Part shown: one piece after another, positions 55,534-64,000 of the stretch
Numbering within the stretch: position 1 is the stretch's first letter
How the letters are laid out: every line of letters begins with the position of its first letter
Assembly (NCBI GenBank): GCA_037043015.1
Contig: CM073326.1
Location: 19,538,345 to 19,602,344, forward strand
DNA from: Bryum argenteum
Lineage: Eukaryota; Streptophyta; Bryopsida; Bryales; Bryaceae
Reading direction: 5' to 3'
Length of the DNA stretch: 64,000 nucleotides
The notes under the pieces: model-generated
Database searches by the model: none
What the model was told of the DNA's origin: nothing
What the model saw: the letters and a program-made list of their open reading frames with translations, nothing else
Program-made: the position numbers and the translations under genes

Positions 55534-58130
55534 ATGGATTGTTCACCTCCAGCCTCGCCGAAAGAGGAAGATAACAGTCTCAGGAGCTGGCCACGACAAG
55601 ATAAACGCCGCATTTTGCATGCTGTCTACCGTGTAGGCGACATCGAGAAATCCATGAAGTGAGACACCCTTTCACTCAGCAATCCATCTCTTGTGAGTGG
55701 TTCAAGTGCTTCCAAGATGGTAGAGAAAATGGGAAAGCGTGATCGCTTTTGTGATAGCAGCATCTTTTCAGTTTAAGTTACTCTGCAATCTCAAATGTCT
55801 TGACTGATTCTGTTGGCCATGCCTGGATTTGCTTTGAAATTGTTCTTTAGGATTTAACAGTTGCGAGCATGTATCCACACCATATTCCAGCATACACATT
55901 CATCTCCTTCATTAACCCAGTGATGAAACGAATTGCTGCATGTGAGATGGGACCGCAGGTGGTATGAGGATTGTCTGGGTATGCACATTCTTCGAAAAAG
56001 AGATGTCCCAGAGGAGAAGTATATGAACGTGTTCATGGGCTATGGAATGGAAGACAACCATTTCGCTGCAGAGTTGACATATAGTAAGTGCTTAGTCATC
56101 TTGTTCTAGGAACCTATTCATTTCTGAGATAGTTTCAAAAAATTCTCAACACTGAACAATATAAATAATTTCAAATTTCGATAATCTTCTTCCGAAAATG
56201 CTCTCCGAATTATATATTTGCAAGCAGGTATTCGTTGGGTAACCTTTAGGAAACAAACATCTGACTGTTTTGGCGGTGATTGGAAGATCCCAAACATCTA
56301 AAAGGGTCATCGTACTGAAAGCATCTGTTGATCTGCATGTAGATTATGGCGTGACGAAGTATGACATTGGGACTGCGTTCGGCCACTTTGGAATATCAGT
56401 TTTAAATGTACGCAGAATCTCCTCTTGTTTTCTTCTATAAATCAATGCGAGCTTCCTTTCGAGAAACGAAATCGATTCGTATATAGGATACCAAGCCTGA
56501 ATCGGACGTCATGTAGTCATATAAAAAGCTTCTTAAGTCTGTTTTTTATATCAATTGGCGAACATATGCAACGTTCTGCACTGATACTATTGATACAAAT
56601 CTTGGCCCCTTTCAGACTTTGTCATTGATGAAACCCTAGGTTGCAGAAAGTGCGAAATACAAGTCTTACACATGATCGATTACCTTGGCAGGTACAAAAG
56701 ACTCTCGACATGATAAAGAAGATGGGCTACAAGTGTCCGGCTGCTCCTACAAATGAGAGAAATGTTACATGTGCCTACCTTGAGGATCCAGATGGGTACA
56801 AGTTCAAGCTGATTCAACGGAAGAAATCCCGTGAGCCATTCTCCCAAGTCAGTTTCCGTGTGGCTGATGTAGATCGTTCCATTCTTTACCATCAAGATGT
56901 AAGCCCCCTTCCATCTCAAATCATGTCATCTATCTTAGTCGTCAATTGAATTGTTCATAGCCACCCATTCTCATTGTTTAGACGATCACCCAAAGAAGTA
57001 AATATCCTCTCGGAGTTTTATTCAGTTCCACTTATGTATCAAAATCTCAAGACCCAGAATCTACGTATACATCACTCATTACACAGATCTTTAGTTTTTC
57101 AGCTATTGTACAATTCTGAATATGTAAGAACGAGACTTTATAAGGATGCATTTATGTTGATGTCTTTCAAATGTGGAAGATTGACCCAGGCATATGGAAT
57201 GAAGCTTCTGGCACGAAAAGACTATCCCGCAGCAAAGGTACATTAGTCATTTGTGTGGATTTAAGTGCTACTCAAATCATTCTTTTTAGAATACAATACC
57301 GGGGCTTTCATGCTAATACAGAAAGGATCGAGTGAAATTCATCCATGAAAAAAGTGGTCATTATCAATCATCGAAAAAGGCCCGTGATGGTTGAACTAAA
57401 TCATGTATTGCAATCACCATACATTAAATTATGTTGAGAAGGTGAGTCCAGTAAGTCGATTGATGAGAGGAGACTGCTGATGCCATGCTCTCACAGCTCA
57501 ATTCAATCGACTGCCTTCCAGTTTATTTGTTGTGTTTTACCAGAAAACGTATGCTTATGTAAGCTACGACATGGATGAGACGAGATCCACCGTCCTTGAG
57601 TTCGAGTACAACTATGGCGTATCGGACTACTCAAAAGGCACGGGATATGCTCAGGTCTGATGTAGAAGTCTTTGAGGCTGGTTCTTAATATTTATTAGCC
57701 CTTCTTACCTGACGATACTCTACGTGTGAAAAAGTATGGAATGGGGCCCAATCTCTTCTGATATAGATTGAAGTTTGTGAACGGATGGCAGCTTGCAATA
57801 GGCACTGAAGATGTGTACAAGACGGCAGGCGCATGTGAGTTGATTGGCGGTGGCAAAACGGTAACGTCTCCAGGCGCTTTACCCAAAATCAACACCAAAA
57901 TTTGTGCAATTACTGATCCTGATGGCTGGAAAACGGTAAGATCTCCTTTCATGCATGCTTACCTTCCCATTCACTCTCGAGTGGCGGTCATATAACGATG
58001 ACTTAACAAATGGCTTGAATGTGTCGCCTAGGTTTGGGTTGGCAATGAGGATTTTGCTAAAGAGCTGGAGCCAGCTTCGTTCAGTCATCAAGTAAAATGC
58101 ATCACCAGCAATAACCGACAAGCACTTTAG
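55534..58130 (+). CDS. GLX1: Glyoxalase I (lactoylglutathione lyase), two-domain plant type
   Basis: Eight exons in phase: 55534-55658, 55959-56083, 56343-56407, 56692-56898, 57190-57237, 57544-57654, 57792-57935 and 58032-58130 (307 aa). Seen: two tandem vicinal-oxygen-chelate domains. Domain 1 has ILHAVYRVGD, CLGMHILRKRD, AAELTYNYGV, FGHFGISV and DPDGYKFKLIQRK. Domain 2 has FSQVSFRVAD, VLEFEYNYGVSDY, YAQLAIGTEDVYK and DPDGWKTVWVGN. Known: the enzyme converts the methylglyoxal-glutathione adduct to S-lactoylglutathione. Domain 1 keeps three likely metal ligands (His, Glu, His), but the fourth, normally Glu in GYKFEL, is Lys (AAG). Domain 2 is Gln/Glu/Gln/Val-like, as in other plant proteins. 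No transit peptide is obvious, so the protein may be cytosolic, or an upstream exon was missed. Confidence 0.9.
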
Positions 58131-60518
58131 TACGATGCCTACGGGTGGACCCCGAAATTGAGAAAATAAAAGACTCTGCTAGGTATCATGAATTAGGGAT
58201 ATTCTGGATGAGCTCATTGTAGACTACTTCAATCTAAAATTCACGCAGGAGAACTTTTCTACGTGATGTGAATAGTCTTCATGCAATAATCTTCACTTAC
58301 ATGTTAGTGTACCAAATATGTAGCCATAGCAAATTGCTACTTATGAATATTAGATATTGATTTTCAATAAGAAATTCCATGAAGACATTGTCCATGTACA
58401 GTTATTGTGCACTTAGAGGTGAGGTGAAACATTGACGCTTTTGGAGCTAGTTTAAACCATTCTCAAGGATTTCACTTCTTGATATGATTTGTTACATTTT
58501 TTTCTACAATTGTGCTCAGATATGAACATTTTACAGTAACCAAATTGGTACAAAAAACTTGAGTACCATATTAAGCTCTTTAGAGCACCTATTCATTAGG
58601 TTTAGTTTCACTTGATGATCTTAACCACAAACAAACAACAATTATTGCCATTGAAGAACACATAAATAGTGTTTACAAACATGGGTTGTGAATGTGATCT
58701 AGACAAATTCAAAATAATCATGATATTTCTGCGAACATGAGGACAATAGCCTCAATTCATCCATTTAAAACTTAGATTGTTGCCACCATTTATTATTTGA
58801 GTTTATTTACATACATACATTGATGGTTTTGAGAATAAGTAGTATCCATGCTAACTCTCTTTATATTGCCTTTATCCAACTTTGTTCACAAGTTTCAGCT
58901 TTCAAAAAGGGTAAGTGATGCTAATACAACCTCTAGTCTATGTATCGAATGAAAACAAGTGGAATTTGTAAGATATGTCCAAAGAGCCTAAAGTCATTCT
59001 TCTTTGTTGAACAAGGTTGAATTAAGTTGATTTTTAAAGGATAATAATCAAAGTGAATCAAGCAACAATGGCTATGTACCAATCATAGTCACCACTACAG
59101 TTCACCCAACCACGGTACACTACACTGAACGTTGTATAGTTGGGTATGCATAGAGCCCTCGGGGTAGAATAATATGTACATTGTTTCTCAAGAACTGTTG
59201 TTATAATTTCTGAAGCAATCAGTATATTTATCAATTAAAGAACAAACCAGAGCATAACGTGCCTAAATGAACCAATTTTTGTACCATCATGTCTATTTGG
59301 GATAAATGGTGGAGTGGAAAATGAGAAGGTGGGAAGAAAGAGCTAGGTCACCAGGAAATTTCCCATGGGTGGTTGAGTAAGGTGCCACTTCAAGGGAAGC
59401 TTAACTCTGGAAGTAAAGACATGATTGGTTCCAACCAATGTCTATCAAATCTATCTACAAACTTAGTGTTATGCTAAGAATAGATATGAATAAGAGTCGT
59501 AGTATGTAGCCAAGTTGCCTTAGTGGCCTTTACAAAGTCCCGAGAGATGTATTGCCATTGCTCCTCTGAAAAACAAAGTGCATTCATCTCTAACCATATC
59601 AACGAGAGTACAAAAGCCCAAAGAACAGTCCATACCTTGGTAGCTTCCAATCATTTCCTTGGTAGTTGAGAACCTAGGAGGCAGTGGTGCCACAAGAAAG
59701 GGTCCCAAGTACCATTAAGAAGAACTTGCATCAAGATATATAAAATGGTCTTAGCATACCTCCATAATGTGGGTGAAGGGCAGAGGAAGAATCAGTGATA
59801 CACAGTCTGAAGTAAAGAAGATAGACAACTCGAGTATTTATCATTAATGTGGTGGCTAACGAGTGTAATACTTTCATTGAAGTTAGTATAGTGTTCACCT
59901 CAAAAAGGGGGTTTACTCGCAACATGTGGACATATTTCAACAATGAGTATAAAAGAACATCCAATATCACACTAACCTCAATGGAATTCATTGGTGAATT
60001 ACAGAGAAGCCAAACCCTAATGATCATGCTCACTCCCAGCAAGGCAATCTCCTCCGATCCGCCCAAGGGCATGCACGCTTGGAGGAAGCATCATGGACTG
60101 TTGCCGTTTCACAATCTCAGAGCTTTGAGGAGTATGTGCCATAGCAAGTGGATGCTCTTGGCAGGACTAAATTGCGCTTCTGAAGATGCAGCATAGATCG
60201 TACTTGAATCCCAAACCTATTTATCAGTCACTTCCAACCGAAACACTGAGGATCAGCGTGATGAAGGCAAATCGTGCACGAGTCCCAAGGACATGCTTGC
60301 GTGGAATATCAAGCAATATTGCCATTTTGTGGCACTGAAAGAATAGTAGGCAGTTGTTGCTGAATCGTTTCAGAAGAATATTTCGATCTGGCATTGCAGG
60401 AATGGACTGGCGCTTGTGACGGCCGTCATCAGTGGTGGATGTGGCACTCCGCGCGCGTCGAGACGACTTAATTGCTACCAAAGCCTCGCCCGCTCGCCGA
60501 GCTTCCATTGCTTCCTTC
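58131..60518. other. intergenic region between GLX1 and the Dabb gene
   Basis: AT-rich, with chance frames only. About 59080-59260 carries a repeat related in reverse complement to ARL13 intron 4 (1260-1420). The last 100 bp, GC-richer, probably hold the promoter and 5' UTR of the Dabb gene. Confidence 0.45.
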
Positions 60519-62130
60519 ATGGCCATGGCGCCGGGATTTAAAACCACCGTGGTGGAGCGCGTCCTCATGCTCAAGCTGAAGCAGAGTGCCGGCCCCCAAG
60601 AGGTGGCCGCCATGTTGGATGCCTTGCACGCGCTCCGCAAACTGGACGGAGTGCAGGAACTCACTGCGGGCACAGCACTCTCGGTAACTATATTCACATG
60701 CTCACTGCATCATCTCCCAAACTTAGCAACTGCGCCTCAATGCATAATACTGGCAAAGTGAAAGAGAATCAAAATCACACGATTCATATCATATTGGGTT
60801 ATCACATTATTATCCTCGCAGTTTGGGTGATGTTACAAGTAAAAGACGTTGCCATACTCCTTGGTATGACGAATCTTGTGTCGTCGCTGTAACTACGGCG
60901 TTAGAGACATAGACAGTAATGCAGACTCCATGTAGGAAGCAGCTCAAGAATTGAAACAGCTCAACGATTACGCCCTGGATTTGATTCTATCGAGTGGAGC
61001 CTGAAGAGAATTGCAACCCTCTGAGTGCCAGTGTATACCCACCCCAGCTCACATCATGCACTCTAATCGATGAACAAGCGGAATTTCGAGTGCTGTGTAT
61101 TCTAATGAGAAGTCAGCTATCACCTCTAAAGTTCTCGTCAACATGATTCGAGAAAACCAACATGAAATGACGTGTGCAGGTTCAGGGAGGCGATTACACG
61201 CATGTGATGCATGGGTGTTTTCGAGACAAGAGAGCGTTAGGAGCCTTCGTAGCGTCCCCTGACCATGCCGCCATCGTAAGGAAGTTCTTCCGACCCTTGG
61301 TTGAGGACAGCATCACCGCGGACTGGGAGTGCAGGCCCTACGGCCCTTACCTGGACAGCATCATGGCCAAGCGCATCACCCTCATCAAACTCAAAAAAGG
61401 CACCTCCCCAGCTGACTTGCGCTTCTTGGAAGAATCCATTCCTCGTCTTCCCTCCAAGTAAGCCGCTAAAACGTTCCCTTCACCCTCTCTCGGCACATTG
61501 TTGCCACTAAGTCATACAAGAAAGTCGCAGAAACATATCACCATCAGAGCCGAGAATCTCAGCGCTTAAATTACACTCGTACCTCTTAACCTCACATCAT
61601 TTTAACAATCACTGAAAGTGTTGCAAGTATCGAAATGTAGAGGTTCAAATGCAGTGGTTCAGGTATCAGTGAGGATGAACCACTTATCCCTTAAACTTGC
61701 TAAATTTTGTGGACATCAAGAGACTCGGTTCTATAATGTGAAGCTGTCGAACGACTGGACTAATCTTTGTTGGCGGAAATGGTAAAACACCACAAGGAAT
61801 GCTGCTGGTACCCGTGGCATTGGTTCGCTATTTGCTTTGGTTTGCTTCGTTCCAAATGAAAGCTGAAAGTATTATGATGGTTCTATATGGGAATCCGCGT
61901 GGGCGTGGTGCAGGTGCCCTACAATAGGGCAGGCGAGCGCAGGGACAATCTTCCCTAGCGAGAAAGCCAAAGAGTTCGGGTACGGCATATTGGAGCTGTT
62001 TCCAAGCACGGAGGATGAGGAGGAAGTGTTTGCCAGTGTAGAGCACATTGCTTGGCAAGACACCAAACTTCGACCCATTGCTGCATCCCTCCTGCTGGCT
62101 GACTTCCATGCCAATGGCTACTCTAAATAG
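60519..62130 (+). CDS. Tandem stress-responsive A/B-barrel (Dabb) domain protein
   Basis: Three exons in phase: 60519-60683, 61180-61457 and 61914-62130 (219 aa). Seen: domain 1 with VVERVLMLKLKQSAGP, a GVQELTAG turn, GGDYTHVMHGCFRDKRALGA and SPDHAAIVRKF, ending in a typical D-x-ITADWE strand. Domain 2 has RITLIKLKKGTSP, EKAKEFGYGILELFPSTEDE and LADFHANGY. Known: plant Dabb proteins are small dimeric ferredoxin-like barrels linked to stress or salt responses, some in plastids. Their reaction is mostly unknown. The ATG at 60519 was chosen because the open frame upstream (from 60432, Arg/Ala-rich and transit-like) has no ATG. An upstream exon supplying a plastid transit peptide remains possible. 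Confidence 0.85.
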
Positions 62131-63419
62131 GTAGATTAGATTCGTGTTGAAAACAGTAATAGCTTACGGAAAAGCTAAGTGTCAATTGTCTTCATAGTGT
62201 TAGAACACTAAATGTCAACTCTAACACTATTAGTACTAATTGGTAATTCTGAAAATCCACATAAATGCATTTAGTTTTAAAGTTGGTATCTAATCTGGAA
62301 GATACATTAGAAGCCCAACACTGGCAGAGTATAAGCAATCAACTTCCACAAATTGACACAACACAAGCATAAACAACAAGCAAAAGTATGAATAGCAAGA
62401 GCGAGTATCAAATCAGCATAAGGTTGAGTGTCCTATAAGCGCCACCCTTAAGAGATCTGACCTATTTTTAGCACTAGTAAAGTCAAAATAAAATTATGAC
62501 CACATTCGAAATAGGTTTTCAGGAGGATTGCAAAAATTTGCAACATGTAATTCGCATTTGTGAATTTTATACAAAATTCCAAAGTGCTAAGTAAGGTTTG
62601 ACCCGTAAGCGTTATATACAAATGAGGTACATCTGTATTTTCACAATCTACAAATGAGGTACAGCGCCATTTTAGGCCCCCTGGCGCTTCTAGGTAGTCC
62701 AACCGTATTACACACAATATGAGGATTGTATCACAACTTAGATTCATCACAGGGTATCAGTGCTAAAACCCAACACATTGATACATCCTAATAAGGTAAT
62801 GGGAAATGATTGTTGGATGAGATATTGAGAAAGAGATTAGATTGATGCTCTAGTTACCGATGCAGATGCAGATACATTGGACAATTTCGGACCAGTGAAT
62901 AAGTTGATTGTTTTGAAGTACACTAGGTGAAATATCCATAACTTAACCCCTAAAAATCCAGGAAAGCCGAAATGGCTTTTTGCTGTTTTGGTCAGCTTCG
63001 TTGAAGAAGTTAAAATGCGATTTTGACTTCGAATTTTTTTGTGAGGGTGGGGAATTAGGTAAATTAGGTGTGGTAAAAATTGCAACCTTAGATTCCTATT
63101 TTTGTGGCTTCTAGGTCATTTTTTTGTTTTCGAATCCAAAACGGGCACATCGGGCTACGCTCTAAACCAATGAGAAGAGGGGGCGCAGAGTGGGCAGCGT
63201 GGCCGGTCATGTGGGGAGATTGAGGTGGGGCAGAGGGTTTAGAGATGGGTTTAGCACTAACCCATGATTTTTCCAAATCCCATGGCAGTAGTTGGCCAAC
63301 TACCTCCTTATTACAAATTCAAAGAACTCTAACAACAAACGAACAGATCAAACGTTCTAACTCAAATGACTGTTGCAAATTCAAACATCCAAACATTCAA
63401 ACCTTGTCTATTTCTCATC
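62131..63419. other. AT-rich intergenic region
   Basis: No gene is seen. A direct repeat tacaaatgaggtac occurs at about 62619 and 62650. 63100-63250 is GC-richer and may be the promoter of the next frame. Confidence 0.5.
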
Positions 63420-64000
63420 ATGGCAAACATACAGTCTCCTTGCAATGTCAAATTAGACACCTTCATACAAGGAATTGAGCATGAGATCGTACTTGAGCAT
63501 GAGATTGTCAATGACCATGAGATTGCACTGCCTGATTGCAAGCAGAAAATTGCTAGATACACGAGTTTGAATGAGGGCCCAGAAATTGTCAGCAGTAAAG
63601 GAAGTATAGATCTAGTGCATGACATTGGCAAAATCGATTTGGTGGAGGAGATTTCAACACGTCTGCAGAGAGGAAACACCTGCAAGGGAAATCCACAGCA
63701 ATCGACCGAGTTGGGAAGCGGTGACTGCGATAAAATTGGAGGACTTGGTTTGCTCAAGGTCAGCGGCACCACAGTTACGATCGAGGATCTGGTCACGATC
63801 GAAGGGCGTAGTGAATCTGCTGTGGGATCTGTCCCTGGGGAGCGGCACTTGCACGAGGATCGGGGAGGTGATTCTGGCTTCCGCCTCACAGCAGGGGTCG
63901 GCGGCTTCGAAGGTACCGGTTGCATCACCGATCAGCTGCCACGGCGACCTGGTGAAGGAGGCGATCTGCCAGGTACGTGTTCGGTGGTGGAGGTTGTCGC
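63420..64000 (+). CDS. partial open reading frame running off the window, unknown protein
   Basis: The ATG at 63420-63422 opens a frame with no stop to the end of the window (193 codons). It starts MANIQSPCNVKLDTFIQGIE, then has a three-fold EHEI/DHEI repeat (EHEIVLEHEIVNDHEI), an Ile/Asp-rich middle (SKGSIDLVHDIGKIDLVEE) and a Gly-rich 3' half. A first ATG in AT-rich DNA turning GC-rich downstream looks like a gene start. A splice within the frame (cag/gtacgtg near 63972) may end the first exon. No family is recognised. Confidence 0.45.
   Translation, partial: MANIQSPCNVKLDTFIQGIEHEIVLEHEIVNDHEIALPDCKQKIARYTSLNEGPEIVSSKGSIDLVHDIGKIDLVEEISTRLQRGNTCKGNPQQSTELGSGDCDKIGGLGLLKVSGTTVTIEDLVTIEGRSESAVGSVPGERHLHEDRGGDSGFRLTAGVGGFEGTGCITDQLPRRPGEGGDLPGTCSVVEVV

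Overview
This is nuclear DNA of a green, land-plant-lineage (streptophyte) organism. The genes are intron-rich with GT-AG introns of roughly 70-930 bp. They include chlorophyll-breakdown genes (SGR, PAO), a plant-type two-domain glyoxalase I and plant-type NUP35. An ARL13-type ciliary GTPase also suggests that the organism makes motile, ciliated sperm. That fits a bryophyte, lycophyte, fern or charophyte alga better than a flowering plant. Species identity cannot be read from the window.

Layout. 0.6-3.1 kb: ARL13-like GTPase (-). 3.8-6.1 kb: small inverted-repeat elements, including two nested TTAA-target elements. 7.0-8.0 kb: Elongin-C (+). 9.7-12.0 kb: STAY-GREEN Mg-dechelatase (-). 13.4-15.5 kb: AVT-type amino acid transporter (+). 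17.0-20.0 kb: NUP35 (+), followed by an unrecognised coding exon. 21.4-23.6 kb: pheophorbide a oxygenase (-). 23.7-28 kb: AT-rich repeats, telomere-like motifs and a second copy of the TTAA element. 28.0-30.0 kb: a coiled-coil plus PD-(D/E)XK protein gene (-). 31.3-34.9 kb: an LTR remnant and a decayed nuclear-type gene. 37.5-54 kb: a transposon nest. It holds a non-autonomous CACTA element and a 9.9-kb Ty3/gypsy retrotransposon that landed inside another long reading frame and left a perfect 5-bp target duplication. 55.5-58.1 kb: glyoxalase I (+). 60.5-62.1 kb: tandem Dabb-domain protein (+). 63.4 kb to the end: a partial open reading frame.

The host genes were assembled by hand from splice signals, with every intron phase checked. 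SGR (removes Mg from chlorophyll a) and PAO (opens the porphyrin ring) act in the same short chlorophyll-breakdown pathway and lie about 9.4 kb apart on the same strand, which is the most notable functional pattern. The intervening enzyme pheophytinase is not visible here. The other genes look like ordinary unlinked housekeeping genes. About a third of the window is recognisable mobile DNA.
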